A DNA stretch of 19,630 nt from a candidate division TA06 bacterium (GTDB taxonomy: Bacteria; Ratteibacteria; UBA8468; MWAK01), in contig JAKJFK010000009.1 of NCBI GenBank assembly GCA_022704925.1, positions 1 to 19,630 on the forward strand, given 5' to 3'. A model generated the notes under the pieces. It searched no databases and was not told the origin of the DNA. It saw nothing but the letters and a program-made list of their open reading frames with translations. This document shows positions 1-8,694 of the stretch, one piece after another. Each line of letters starts with the position of its first letter. Position 1 is the stretch's first letter. The position numbers and the translations under genes were made by a program.

Positions 1-1
1 G

Positions 2-1285
2 GCCCGGTTCGAGCCGGCGGCCCGGCCGCTCCTGGAGACCCGCCTTGATTTTGCCGGCCGCCGGCTCGAGCTCCGGGTCCTGGCCGGGCCCAAGGCCGCC
101 GTCGAGACCTGGTTTTTCGACGCCCCGGAACTCTTCGACCGCGACCATATCTACGGGCCGCCCGGGGCCGATTACCCGGACAGCCTGCTGCGTTTCGGTT
201 TCTTCTCCTTCGCGGTGCTCAAGGTCTTGCCGGAACTGGGTTTCCGGGCCGATGTTGCCCATGTTCACGACTGGCATACCGCCGCCCTGCCGGTTTATCT
301 CAGGGAGCTCCTGGCCGCCGATCCCTTCTACCGGGAGATGAAATCAGTCCTGACCATTCACAACCTCGGTTACCAGGGTGTTTTTTCCCATTCCAACTGG
401 CCGATGCTTGGCCTGCCGGACCACCTCTTCAACCTCAACGGTTTCGAGTTTTACAACCAGGTTAACCTGCTCAAGGCCGGCCTGCTCTGGGCCGACCGCC
501 TGACCACGGTGAGTCCCTCCTACAGCCGGGAGATCCAGACGCCGGAGTACGGTGAAAAACTCGACGGCCTCCTCCGGCAGCGAAGCAGCAGCCTGGTCGG
601 AATCCTGAATGGCATCGACTACCGGTACTGGGATCCCGCTTCGGACCGGATGCTGACCCAGGTTTACGACCCGGCCCAGCCGGACGGCAAGGCGGTCAAC
701 AAAGCCGATCTCGAGCGCCGGTTCGGCCTGGATCCGGGCCGCCCGCTGCTGGGCGTGGTCAGCCGCCTGGTCCCCCAGAAGGGCTTCGAGCTGGTGATGG
801 AGGCCCTCGGAGATATTCTCCGGCTTGGCTTCAACCTGGTCATCCTGGGCAGTGGCCTGGACAAGTACGAGGAGTTCTTCGGCCGGGCGGTTCAGAAATT
901 CCCGGGCCGCCTGGGCTTTCAGACCGGCTACCAGGAAGAACTGGCCCACCGGATTTATGCCGGCAGCGATTTCTTCCTGATGCCTTCCCTCTACGAACCC
1001 TGCGGCCTTGGCCAGATGATCGCCATGCGTTACGGTACCATCCCGGTGGTCCGGCGGACCGGGGGTCTGGCCGACTCGGTGGCCGAGTTCAAGTCCGGCC
1101 GGGGTACCGGGTTCCTCTTCGACCAGCCGGCGGCCCCGGAATTGCTGGCCGCGCTCGGCCGGGCGCACCGGGCCTTCGGCGACGCCCGGGCCTGGCGTAA
1201 ACTCCGGGCCAATGCCGTGGCCGCCGATTTTTCCTGGCAGCGTTCGGCCGCCGAGTACGCCGGCCTCTACCGCTCCATCTCCTGA
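2..1285 (+). CDS. glgA: Glycogen (starch) synthase, 5'-truncated
   Basis: This is a GT5 glycogen synthase, which transfers glucose from ADP- or UDP-glucose to the non-reducing end of an alpha-1,4-glucan in the cytoplasm. The reading frame is open from base 2, so the N-terminal part, including the usual KTGGL nucleotide-sugar loop, lies outside the window. Visible GT5 marks, in order, are the segment DRDHIYGPPGADYPD followed by LRF, then HVHDWHTAALP, TIHNLGYQG, TVSPSYSREIQTPEYG, GILNGIDYRYWDP, the C-terminal Rossmann start SRLVPQKGFE, and the nucleotide-sugar/catalytic motif SLYEPCGLGQM near 985-1020 followed by RRTGGLADSV. The frame ends at TGA 1283-1285. Only 17 bp separate it from the GH57 gene, so glucan synthesis and glucan cleavage are probably co-transcribed. 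Family assignment is secure; the donor (ADP- or UDP-glucose) cannot be decided here. Confidence 0.95.
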   Translation, partial: ARFEPAARPLLETRLDFAGRRLELRVLAGPKAAVETWFFDAPELFDRDHIYGPPGADYPDSLLRFGFFSFAVLKVLPELGFRADVAHVHDWHTAALPVYLRELLAADPFYREMKSVLTIHNLGYQGVFSHSNWPMLGLPDHLFNLNGFEFYNQVNLLKAGLLWADRLTTVSPSYSREIQTPEYGEKLDGLLRQRSSSLVGILNGIDYRYWDPASDRMLTQVYDPAQPDGKAVNKADLERRFGLDPGRPLLGVVSRLVPQKGFELVMEALGDILRLGFNLVILGSGLDKYEEFFGRAVQKFPGRLGFQTGYQEELAHRIYAGSDFFLMPSLYEPCGLGQMIAMRYGTIPVVRRTGGLADSVAEFKSGRGTGFLFDQPAAPELLAALGRAHRAFGDARAWRKLRANAVAADFSWQRSAAEYAGLYRSIS

Positions 1286-1302
1286 CCCGGGCTTTTTGAG
1301 CG

Positions 1303-3333
1303 ATGGCTGAGCCTTTCAAGGTCGTCTTTCTTTGGCACTTTCACCAGCCCAGCTACCTGGATTTCGATTCCGGGCGGTACCGGATGCCCTGGGTGCGCCT
1401 GCACGCGGTCAAGGATTATTACGCCTTTGCCCGTCTCCTGGGGCGCCACCCGTCGGTGCGCGCCACTTTCAATGTTACCCCGGTGCTCCTGGAACAGGTC
1501 CTGGATATCGCCGGGCGCCGGCCGGACGACGATTTCAGCGAACTCACCCGCCGGCCGGCCGACCAGCTGGACGAGGCGGCGCGCCTTTATCTGGCGCGCA
1601 ATTTCTTCGCCCTGAACTGGGAGACGATGCTGTTCCCGTTCCCGCGCTACCGGCAGCTGCTGGAGAAGCGCGGCCGCGTCTCCGATACCGAGGTGCTGGA
1701 GCGCCGGGCCGGTGATTTTTCCATCGCCGAACTCCGCGACCTGCAGGTACTCTTCAACCTGGCCTGGGTCGATCCCGGACTGCGCCGGGAGGATGAGCTG
1801 CCCCGAGAGCTGGAGCGCAAGGGGCGGGATTTCACTGAGGCGGAGAAGCTCGGGCTGCTCGATTACCATTACCAGCTGGCCGGGCGCGTCATCCCCGAGT
1901 GGCGCCGGCTGCAGGATTCGGGCCAGGTCGAGTTTTCGGTCTCTCCCTACTACCACCCGATCCTGCCCCTGCTGCTGAAGGGGCCGCATCCGCTCCCGGA
2001 AGACGCCTCGCTCCAGCTGAAGGAGGCCCGGCTTCTCTTCCGCGCGGTCTTTGGACGGGACCCGGCCGGCTGCTGGCCTTCCGAGGGCGCGGTCAGCCCG
2101 GCCGCCCTCGACCGGCTCGCTGCCGCCGGTTTTCGCTGGGCGGCCTCCGACGAGGAGGTGTTGGGCCGGAGTCTGGGCCCGGCCTTCCGGCGCGAACTTA
2201 TTTACTGCAGCCACGAATACCGGGGTCCGTCCGGGTCCATCCGGATGCTATTCCGCGACCGGGATCTTTCCGACCGCATCGGTTTCGTCTACCGCTTCCA
2301 GGCGGCCGACCGGGCGGCGGCCGATTTCAGCGCCGGCCTGGAACGCGCCCGGTCAGCCGCCGGGCCCGGCGCCGCCGTGCCCGTAATCCTCGACGGCGAA
2401 AATGCCTGGGAGTATTACCCGGAGAATGGCCGGCCCTTTCTCGAAGCGCTCTATCGTTCGCTGGAGTCGAACCCGGCTTTCCCGACGGCCACCGTGAGTG
2501 ATTACCTGGACGCTTCGACGCCGGTACTGCTCGAGCGGATCCACTCCGGTTCCTGGATTAACGGGGATTTCCACATCTGGTCCGGCCACCCGGCGGCCGA
2601 CCGGGCCTGGCAGGCGTTGGCCGACGCCCGGTCGGGCGTCGACCTGGCCGCGGCCGGGCCGGAACTGCGGCGTTCCCTGCTGGCGGCCGAGGGGAGTGAC
2701 TGGTTCTGGTGGTATTCGCCCGAGCACTTTTCCGGCCGCGACGAGGAGTTTGACGCCGCCTTCCGCGGCCTGCTCCGGAATGCTTACCGCCTTGGCGGCC
2801 GGCCGGTCCCGGCCGACCTGGAACAGCCGATCAAGTGCGGCCAGGAAGAGGTGCATTTTCCCCGCAACCCGGTGACCGCGGTCCTGGACGGGCGGGAGAC
2901 CAGTTACTACGAGTGGCTGGGCGCCGGCCATTTTCTGCGACACCTGGCCGGCGGGGCCATGCACGGTCCGCCGGAGGCCGTCACCGAGTTCCTCTTCGGC
3001 TGGGACCGGGAGCATCTTTACCTGAGGATCGAGCCCGGTCCGCTGCTTCGGGAGGCCGAGCGCAGCTTTTTTAAACTTGATTTCGGTCCGGCCGGCTGCT
3101 GGCAATTTGAGGCCCGGCAGGGTAAAATAAATCCTGATTCCTGCCCATTTCCGGTGGCCCAGTCCGAACTGATCGAGATCGCCTTTCCCTGGAAGGAGCT
3201 GGACCGGCCGGCCGGTGCCGGGATTTCATTCTGCCTGGAGATTACCGCCGGCAGCCAGGTACTTGACCGTTACCCGCGCCAGGGCGGGCTCGAGCTCCGG
3301 GTGCCGGGTGAGGATTACGAAACGGTGTTTTGA
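1303..3333 (+). CDS. Glycoside hydrolase family 57 alpha-glucan-active enzyme (amylase/glucanotransferase type)
   Basis: This 676-residue protein belongs to GH57, retaining enzymes that cleave or transfer alpha-1,4 (or alpha-1,6) glucans. Signatures seen are the N-terminal WHFHQPSY (residues about 10-17), GCWPSEGAVSP with the probable nucleophile Glu261, RWAASDEEV shortly after, and LDGENAWEYYPENG with Asp364 as probable acid/base. These are followed by SWINGDFHIWSG and WFWWYSPEHFSG, typical of the helical region behind the barrel. Residues about 520-676 form a separate beta-rich tail that resembles the accessory C-terminal domain of other long GH57 proteins; that role is inferred. No signal peptide is visible, so it probably acts on cytoplasmic glycogen, in keeping with glgA 17 bp upstream. 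The ATG at 1303 has only a weak ribosome-binding site. The exact activity (amylase, branching enzyme or glucanotransferase) is not resolvable from sequence. Confidence 0.92.
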   Translation: MAEPFKVVFLWHFHQPSYLDFDSGRYRMPWVRLHAVKDYYAFARLLGRHPSVRATFNVTPVLLEQVLDIAGRRPDDDFSELTRRPADQLDEAARLYLARNFFALNWETMLFPFPRYRQLLEKRGRVSDTEVLERRAGDFSIAELRDLQVLFNLAWVDPGLRREDELPRELERKGRDFTEAEKLGLLDYHYQLAGRVIPEWRRLQDSGQVEFSVSPYYHPILPLLLKGPHPLPEDASLQLKEARLLFRAVFGRDPAGCWPSEGAVSPAALDRLAAAGFRWAASDEEVLGRSLGPAFRRELIYCSHEYRGPSGSIRMLFRDRDLSDRIGFVYRFQAADRAAADFSAGLERARSAAGPGAAVPVILDGENAWEYYPENGRPFLEALYRSLESNPAFPTATVSDYLDASTPVLLERIHSGSWINGDFHIWSGHPAADRAWQALADARSGVDLAAAGPELRRSLLAAEGSDWFWWYSPEHFSGRDEEFDAAFRGLLRNAYRLGGRPVPADLEQPIKCGQEEVHFPRNPVTAVLDGRETSYYEWLGAGHFLRHLAGGAMHGPPEAVTEFLFGWDREHLYLRIEPGPLLREAERSFFKLDFGPAGCWQFEARQGKINPDSCPFPVAQSELIEIAFPWKELDRPAGAGISFCLEITAGSQVLDRYPRQGGLELRVPGEDYETVF

Positions 3334-3380
3334 ATTTAAACCGGGCTCTTTTTTCCCCCTTTCCATTCCGTGTTAAAATC

Positions 3381-3386
3381 AGGAGG
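3381..3386 (+). promoter_or_regulatory. Shine-Dalgarno AGGAGG deciding the isomerase start
   Basis: AGGAGG lies 6 bp before the ATG at 3393. The same frame is open 21 codons further upstream, to 3330, but that region is pyrimidine-rich and overlaps the end of the GH57 gene, so 3393 is the likely start. Confidence 0.8.
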
Positions 3387-3392
3387 CCGCGT

Positions 3393-4886
3393 ATGAAGGG
3401 TACCAGGGTTGGCCTGGTTTTGATCAACGACGAGCGGGAGCATGTTTACCGTTCCAACGAGGCCGAATCGCTGAAGGTCGTGAGGGCCTGGGCTGATTTT
3501 ATCGGCCGGGAGGCCGTCAACCTGGACGGCAGCCGGGTGGAGACGGTTTGCGCCTCGGAGACGGTCAAAAGCGTGCGGACCGCCCAGAAACTGGGGGCCG
3601 AACTGGCGGCGGCCGGCTGCCAGCAGGTGATCTTCATCTACAACGTTTGGTGCTTCCCCTTTCTGGTCTGGCCCTTTCTGAACAGCTTCGGCCGAGACAA
3701 GCCGATCCTGAGCCTTTCCAACAACAGCGGCGAGTTCCCCGGCAATGTCGGGCTCCTGGCCACCGACGGCGCCCTGCGCCAGGCCGGTTTCCGGACCCAC
3801 CGTCTGGTGGGTGACCAGGCCGATCCGGCCACCCGGGCCGCAGTCCTGGCCTGGGTCCGCGCCAGCCAGGCGGTAACCACCATCCGCAACGAGGTTTTCG
3901 GGGCCTACGGCGGACCCTCGATGGGCATGGATACCGGCTACTTCCACCTGGTTCCGAATCTCAAGACGCTGGGGACCTCGGTCCAGTTCATCGACCAGCT
4001 CTGGCTGGTGGAGAAGATGAAGGAAGTGTCGGAAGCCGAGGTGGAGGCCGGTTTCGCCTGGTTCGGCAGGATGCTGGGCAACCGGATCCTTTACGATGGC
4101 AAAATGCTCACCCCGGAGACTCTCAAGACCCAGCTCCGGCTTTACCTGGCCATGGAGGCGGTCAACCGTGACAAGGGATTCGATTTTTGCGGCCTGAAGG
4201 GGCAGCGCGAACTGACCGAGTACGTCTGCCTGGGCGACATTCCCGAAATGCTCATGAACGACCCTTACGACTGGCGCGGTCCCAAGGAACCGATGGTCTG
4301 CGCCACCGAGGCCGACGCTTACGCGGCCCTGACCATGCAGCTGCTCAAGTACCTGAGCGGCGGGCGGCCGACCCTCTTCATGGATGTCCGGCTTTACCAT
4401 CCCGACCTCGACCTCTGGGACTTCTGCAACTCCGGCAACCACAGCACCTATTATGCCGCCCTTTCCACCGACCCGGCCGTGAATTACCGGAAGGTTACCT
4501 TCTTCCCGGCCCTCGAGTATTATTTCAAGGCCGGCGGCGCCTCGATGTTTTACGATGCGGCGCCGGGACGGTTGACCTTCGCCCGGCTCGGCCTCTGGGA
4601 CGACCGGCCCTTCCTGGTTATCGTGCCCGGTGAGAGCGTGGAGCTGCCGGCGGCTAACCGGAAGCGGCTGGACGATCAGACCAACCCCACCTGGCCCCAC
4701 GTCCACGCCCGCCTGGAATGCGGCTTCGAGGAGTTCAAGACGGTCTTCCCGGCCAACCACATCCTGGCCGTGGCCGGCGATCACGTGAGTGCACTGGTTT
4801 ACGCCGCCGAGATTCTCGGCATACCCCCGGTCCTGCTCGGTCCGGCCGCGGCCGGCCGGGTGCGGCCCATCTGGGAAAGGGTCTGA
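3393..4886 (+). CDS. L-fucose/L-arabinose isomerase family protein
   Basis: The protein (497 residues from ATG 3393) resembles the FucI/AraA fold: aldose-ketose isomerases that use a metal-dependent ene-diol mechanism. Visible signs are an N-terminal Rossmann-like half (VGLVLINDE; VIFIYNVWCFPFLVWPF; ILSLSNNSGEFPG), the family-type AYGGPSMGMDTG, and the C-terminal catalytic region. There, Glu306 (ATEADAYAALTM), Asp331 (TLFMDVR) and His350 (NSGNHST) match the metal-ligand order of E. coli FucI; the Glu-to-Asp spacing of 25 is close to the 24 in FucI. At 497 residues it is shorter than E. coli FucI (591). Its stop codon overlaps the DUF1015 start (TGATG at 4884-4888), suggesting translational coupling. 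The true sugar substrate is not shown by the sequence, and no fucose or arabinose catabolic genes are adjacent. Confidence 0.82.
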   Translation: MKGTRVGLVLINDEREHVYRSNEAESLKVVRAWADFIGREAVNLDGSRVETVCASETVKSVRTAQKLGAELAAAGCQQVIFIYNVWCFPFLVWPFLNSFGRDKPILSLSNNSGEFPGNVGLLATDGALRQAGFRTHRLVGDQADPATRAAVLAWVRASQAVTTIRNEVFGAYGGPSMGMDTGYFHLVPNLKTLGTSVQFIDQLWLVEKMKEVSEAEVEAGFAWFGRMLGNRILYDGKMLTPETLKTQLRLYLAMEAVNRDKGFDFCGLKGQRELTEYVCLGDIPEMLMNDPYDWRGPKEPMVCATEADAYAALTMQLLKYLSGGRPTLFMDVRLYHPDLDLWDFCNSGNHSTYYAALSTDPAVNYRKVTFFPALEYYFKAGGASMFYDAAPGRLTFARLGLWDDRPFLVIVPGESVELPAANRKRLDDQTNPTWPHVHARLECGFEEFKTVFPANHILAVAGDHVSALVYAAEILGIPPVLLGPAAAGRVRPIWERV

Positions 4887-6046
4887 TGGCCGTCGTCAAG
4901 CCGTTCCGCGGGACCTTTTACTCTCCCGGCCTGGATCCGTCCCGGGTGCTGGCGCCGCCTTACGACGTCATTTCTCCGGAGCAGCGGCGGGATCTGCTGG
5001 CCCGCGATTCACATAACGTCGTACGGCTGATACTGCCCGGGACAAACGAGGCGGCGGCGCGCGATTTCCGGGCCTGGCGCGCCGGCGGGATCTTCGTGAC
5101 CGATCCGGCCCCCGGTTTTTACTGGTGCCGTCAGGAGTACACCCTCGACGGACGGTCGGCCGTCAAGACCGGCCTGATTGGCATCCTCAAGACCGAGCCC
5201 CTCGGCCGGGGCTCGGTGCGCCCGCACGAGGAGACCATACCCCAGGTCAAGGAGGAGCAGTTCCGGCTCTTGGGTCTGGTCCGGGCCAACTTCTGCCCGA
5301 TCATAACCGTTTACCGCGATTCAAGGCGTTTCGTCGAGAAACTCGCCGCCGGTATCCAGCCGGCCCCGGCCGACTTCAGCTACCGCGATGACACCGGGAC
5401 GTTCTTCCAGCTCTGGCGACTGCCGGCCGATCCGCGGCTGGAGGCTTTCTTCCGCGGCCGCCGTCTCTACATCGCCGACGGCCACCATCGTTACCAGTGC
5501 AACCTTCGTTACGGCCGGGCCCAAAGGCGGCCGGCGGCGGCCTATATCCTGACCTGTTTTCTCAACGCGGCCGAGGTAGAATCGCAGGTCAACTCCTTTC
5601 ACCGTTACCTGGCCGCCGCCGGTCCGGATCTTCTCCGGCGCCTCGCCGGCCGCTTTCACCTTCAGCCGGCGGCCGGGGCGCCGGAGTTGCTGGCCGGCCT
5701 TAAGCCCGGCTGGCTCGGCTTCGGTTTCGCCGGCCGTTTTTACCGCTTCCGGATTCCCGCCCGGCCCGGTCCCGAGGTGGTCTACCTGCACAAAAAAATA
5801 CTGGCCGGCCTGCTGGACCGGAGTGATGAATCGGTTGCTTACGAGCCCGACGGGCTGGCGCTGGCCGCCGGCCTGGACAAGCCGGCCGGGGCGGCCTTCT
5901 TCCTGCCGCCGGTATCCATCGGGCGCCTCCACCGCATCTGGGAGGCGGGACGGATCCTGCCGCGCAAGAGCACTTACTTCTATCCCAAGGTCCCCAGCGG
6001 CCTGATCGTGTACCGCAACGACCTGGAGCACTTCAACCGAGGTTAG
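4886..6046 (+). CDS. DUF1015 family protein
   Basis: This 386-residue cytoplasmic protein belongs to the DUF1015 family, for which I know no established biochemical function. Family marks are the N-terminal VKPFRGTFYSPG and VLAPPYDVIS, the middle segment SVRPHEETIP, and the strongly conserved YIADGHHRYQ (about nt 5469-5498), a His-rich patch that looks like an active or metal site. The C-terminal part carries SFHRYL and ends at TAG 6044-6046. The start is the ATG overlapping the isomerase stop as TGATG, so the two proteins are probably made in linked amounts. In other genomes DUF1015 genes often sit near serine-biosynthesis genes; none is seen here. Family assignment is firm, function is open. 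Confidence 0.9.
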   Translation: MAVVKPFRGTFYSPGLDPSRVLAPPYDVISPEQRRDLLARDSHNVVRLILPGTNEAAARDFRAWRAGGIFVTDPAPGFYWCRQEYTLDGRSAVKTGLIGILKTEPLGRGSVRPHEETIPQVKEEQFRLLGLVRANFCPIITVYRDSRRFVEKLAAGIQPAPADFSYRDDTGTFFQLWRLPADPRLEAFFRGRRLYIADGHHRYQCNLRYGRAQRRPAAAYILTCFLNAAEVESQVNSFHRYLAAAGPDLLRRLAGRFHLQPAAGAPELLAGLKPGWLGFGFAGRFYRFRIPARPGPEVVYLHKKILAGLLDRSDESVAYEPDGLALAAGLDKPAGAAFFLPPVSIGRLHRIWEAGRILPRKSTYFYPKVPSGLIVYRNDLEHFNRG

Positions 6047-6066
6047 TTTTGAAAGGACGATAACAG

Positions 6067-6645
6067 ATGATGACCCAGGAAACCGTTCAACGCCTCTTCG
6101 AGGAGACCGGGGCGCTTCTCTCCGGCCATTTTCTTCTCTCCTCCGGACTGCACAGCGATCGTTACCTCCAGGCGGCGCTGGTGTTGCAGGCTCCCGGACA
6201 TGCCCTGGCCTTTGGCCGGGAGCTGGCCGGCCGTTTCCGTTCCGAGCCGGTTACCGCGGTGGTCGGTCCGGCCCTGGGCGGCATCGTGATCGCTTTCGCC
6301 ACGGCGGCCGGTCTGCCCGGAACGCGGGCGCTCTTTACCGAGCGGGAGAACGGACGCTTTACCCTGCGCCGGGGCTTTTCGCTAGGCCCCGAAGACCGGG
6401 TGCTGGTGATCGAAGATATCATTACCACCGGTGGTTCCACCCGCGAGGTGATCGAACTGGTCGCCGCCAGCGGCGCCCGGGTGGTCGGGGTGGGTGCCAT
6501 CGCCGAGCGGGGGGCGGTGCCGGTTGATTTCGGCGTCCGCAAGGAGACGCTTCTGCGCCTGGTGATCGAGAGCCATCCTCCCGAAACCTGTCCGCTCTGC
6601 CGGCAGGGGCTGCCGCTGGTCAAACCGGGCAGCCGGACCCGTTGA
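6067..6645 (+). CDS. pyrE: Orotate phosphoribosyltransferase
   Basis: PyrE converts orotate and PRPP to orotidine 5'-monophosphate, the fifth step of de novo UMP synthesis. The 192-residue protein has the PRPP-binding motif VLVIEDIITTGGST (about nt 6403-6444), the upstream segments LSSGLHSDRYLQ and VVGPALGGI, and ALFTERENGRFTLRRGF, which provides the Lys/Arg loop region. A C-terminal CPLCRQGLPL tail with a CxxC pair is present, as in some thermophilic and deltaproteobacterial PyrE proteins. AAAGGA at 6052-6057 precedes two consecutive ATG codons (6067 and 6070); the first is used here. It sits 20 bp after DUF1015 and its stop overlaps the following MFS gene. No other pyrimidine genes are in the window. 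Confidence 0.95.
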   Translation: MMTQETVQRLFEETGALLSGHFLLSSGLHSDRYLQAALVLQAPGHALAFGRELAGRFRSEPVTAVVGPALGGIVIAFATAAGLPGTRALFTERENGRFTLRRGFSLGPEDRVLVIEDIITTGGSTREVIELVAASGARVVGVGAIAERGAVPVDFGVRKETLLRLVIESHPPETCPLCRQGLPLVKPGSRTR

Positions 6646-7868
6646 GTCGGTTCATGCGGCGGATCGACACCGAAACCAGGGCCCTGCTGGCCATTTCGCT
6701 GGCCTTCTTCTTCGGTTTCGCCGGCAGCGGTTCCATCCAGTCCTACCTGAGCCCCTACCTGAAGGGAGTGCTGGGCGTCAGCCCGCTGCGCAGCGCCCTG
6801 GTGCTGACCCTTGTCTACATCACCATGGCCGCGGGTCGGGTCTTCAGCCCGGTGGCCATCGGCCGGATCGGCGTCGGACGCCTCCTCTTCCTGGGCGCCG
6901 TGAGTTTCGCTCTCTTTCCACTTGTTTTCGGGTTCTGGACCGCCTACCCGCTCTTCCTGGTGGCCGCCGTCCTCTGGGGGGCCGGGTCAAGCTTCTTCTG
7001 GACCGGCGGGATGGCCGAACTGCTCAACCACAGCCGCCCCGACCGCTACGCGGCCAACCAGGGGATCATGCGCCTGACCCAGCAGGTCGGGCAGGTGGGC
7101 GGTTTCTTCCTGCTCGGACAGCTGCTTGCCCTTCAGTCGGCCGCCGGGGTCCGGGCCGGTTTCCAGGTCCTCTTTCGGACCGCGGCGCTGATCAGCCTGA
7201 TGATGCCATTCACTCTCCTGCTGCTACCCAGGGCGGCCTCGGATTACCACCCGATTTCGCCTTTCGATATACTCAGGGCCGCCGTCTCCCGCCGCCGCTG
7301 GGTGGTCTCCCTGGCCCTCTTCGCCTCGGGCGTCTCCTACGGCATCCTGCTCAACCTGCTGAACCTCTTCGTTTCGGAGCGGTTCGGGGTCGCCTGGATG
7401 AACAAGACCCTGGTCTTCTTCTTCATCGCCGCCGGCCTCTTTTCATACCTGGGCGGCGCCTTCTCAGACCGTTTCGGCCGCCGGGAGGGATTCCTGCTGG
7501 CCTTCGCCTCCGGCGCCTTCGGCACCGCCCTGCTGGCCCTGGTGCCGACCCGGCCGGCCGCCGGACTGACCGCCCTCCTGCTGGGCGTGGTCTTCGGCGT
7601 GGTTCCGACCGTGGCCACCGGACTGGTCGGCGACCGGACCCGGCCCGGCGAGCGGGTGGCCGGCCTGGCCGGGGTCTTTCTCTGGCGCGATTTGGGCGCC
7701 ATGGTCTCCATCTTTTCCGGGGGCCTCCTGCTCCAGGGCGCGGTCTCCTACCGGGCCATCATGTGGGTTTTTTCAGCCATCTTCGTCCTGCTTTGCCTGC
7801 TCTTCGGCCGGGCCGATTTGACAGCCGGCGGGCGAATTAGTAAATTAGAAGAACCGGCCCGGGTTTAA
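6642..7868 (+). CDS. Major facilitator superfamily transporter
   Basis: This is a predicted 12-helix inner-membrane secondary transporter of 408 residues. Hydrophobic segments run through the whole length, with the classic central cytoplasmic loop near residues 200-220 (PRAASDYHPISPFDILR). The loop between helices 8 and 9 carries an MFS motif-A-like GAFSDRFGRREG; the first-half version (GRIGVGRL) is weaker. The start given is TTG 6642, overlapping the pyrE stop by 4 bp; an alternative ATG lies at 6654 and would remove only four residues. Neither has a good ribosome-binding site, consistent with coupling to pyrE translation. The substrate cannot be inferred; drug or sugar efflux are both possible for this group. 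Confidence 0.92.
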   Translation: MSRFMRRIDTETRALLAISLAFFFGFAGSGSIQSYLSPYLKGVLGVSPLRSALVLTLVYITMAAGRVFSPVAIGRIGVGRLLFLGAVSFALFPLVFGFWTAYPLFLVAAVLWGAGSSFFWTGGMAELLNHSRPDRYAANQGIMRLTQQVGQVGGFFLLGQLLALQSAAGVRAGFQVLFRTAALISLMMPFTLLLLPRAASDYHPISPFDILRAAVSRRRWVVSLALFASGVSYGILLNLLNLFVSERFGVAWMNKTLVFFFIAAGLFSYLGGAFSDRFGRREGFLLAFASGAFGTALLALVPTRPAAGLTALLLGVVFGVVPTVATGLVGDRTRPGERVAGLAGVFLWRDLGAMVSIFSGGLLLQGAVSYRAIMWVFSAIFVLLCLLFGRADLTAGGRISKLEEPARV

Positions 7869-7914
7869 TGGCCGTGGAAAAGTCCTTTTTTCGCTGCGGA
7901 AACACCTGAAAGAC

Positions 7915-7921
7915 AAGGAGG
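7915..7921 (+). promoter_or_regulatory. Strong Shine-Dalgarno AAGGAGG for the slipin gene
   Basis: A perfect AAGGAGG lies 4 bp before the ATG at 7926. It is the strongest ribosome-binding site in the left-hand gene run. The 57-bp gap it lies in (7869-7925) has no clear promoter or terminator. Confidence 0.75.
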
Positions 7922-7925
7922 CGTA

Positions 7926-8687
7926 ATGGGCATGTGGATAACGCTGGGCGTGGTGATTTTGATCATTCTTTCCAATACCATCCGGGTGGTCCAGGAATAC
8001 GAGCGCGGCGTCATCTTCCGCCTCGGCCGCCTGGTCGGAGCCAAGGGTCCGGGTCTCTTCCTGCTGGTCCCCATCGTTGACCGCATGGTCAAGATCAGCC
8101 TGCGCACGGTGACCTTCGATGTCACCCCGCAGGAAGTGATCACCAAGGACAACGTTCCGGTCAAGGTGAACGCGGTGGTCTACTTCCGGGTGCTCGAGCC
8201 GTCCAAGGCGGTGGTCGAGGTCGAGAATTACCAGCTGGCGACCATGCAGATCGCCCAGACCACCCTGCGCGGCGTGCTCGGCCAGTCGGAACTGGACGAA
8301 CTTCTTTCCGACCGCGAGATAATCAACCGCCGGCTCCAGCAGATCATCGACGAGCAGACCGATCCCTGGGGCATCAAGGTGAGCATCGTGGAATTGAAGG
8401 AGGTTGAGCTGCCGGAGACGATGAAACGGGCCATGGCCCGCCAGGCCGAAAGCGAACGGGAACGCCGGGCCAAGATCATTACCGCCGAAGGCGAGTTCCA
8501 GGCCAGCGAAAAGATCCTGGCCGCCTCCCGGGTGCTGGAGGGGTCGCCGCTGGCCATCCAGCTGCGCTACCTGCAGACGGCCGCCGAAATCTCGACCGAG
8601 AAGAACTCCACGCTGGTCTTTCCGCTGCCGCTGGATATCATTTCATCCCTGATTAAGAAACCCGGCGAAACGGAAAAGAAGGGCTGA
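7926..8687 (+). CDS. Slipin / stomatin-like SPFH-domain membrane protein
   Basis: The 253-residue protein begins with a single membrane segment (residues about 3-19, [14 protein letters not shown]), followed by the SPFH signature region [42 protein letters not shown] (read as two adjoining strands) and [21 protein letters not shown] charged coiled-coil stretch, [15 protein letters not shown], comes next, and the C-terminus [12 protein letters not shown] is typical of slipins. The family builds oligomeric rings that scaffold membrane microdomains or regulate membrane proteases. Slipin genes are often paired with an NfeD-family gene; here the neighbours are an MFS transporter and tyrA, so the usual partner is missing from this locus. 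Family assignment is firm; the cellular role in this organism is not known. Confidence 0.94.
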   Translation: MGMWITLGVVILIILSNTIRVVQEYERGVIFRLGRLVGAKGPGLFLLVPIVDRMVKISLRTVTFDVTPQEVITKDNVPVKVNAVVYFRVLEPSKAVVEVENYQLATMQIAQTTLRGVLGQSELDELLSDREIINRRLQQIIDEQTDPWGIKVSIVELKEVELPETMKRAMARQAESERERRAKIITAEGEFQASEKILAASRVLEGSPLAIQLRYLQTAAEISTEKNSTLVFPLPLDIISSLIKKPGETEKKG

Positions 8688-8694
8688 ATTTTAA

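Noticed and set aside
3334-3392. Promoter with TAAAAT at 3374 before the isomerase
   Set aside because: No acceptable -35 hexamer lies at the proper distance; the gap is mostly a pyrimidine-rich run.
3336-4784. Long open frame on the minus strand (about 480 codons)
   Set aside because: It lies wholly antisense to the isomerase gene, reads as low-complexity Gly/Val/Arg/Gln-rich sequence, and is explained by the scarcity of stop codons in GC-rich DNA.
7926-8687. HflK/HflC protease-regulator pair
   Set aside because: Only one SPFH gene is present, with slipin-type length and C-terminus, and no HflC-like partner.
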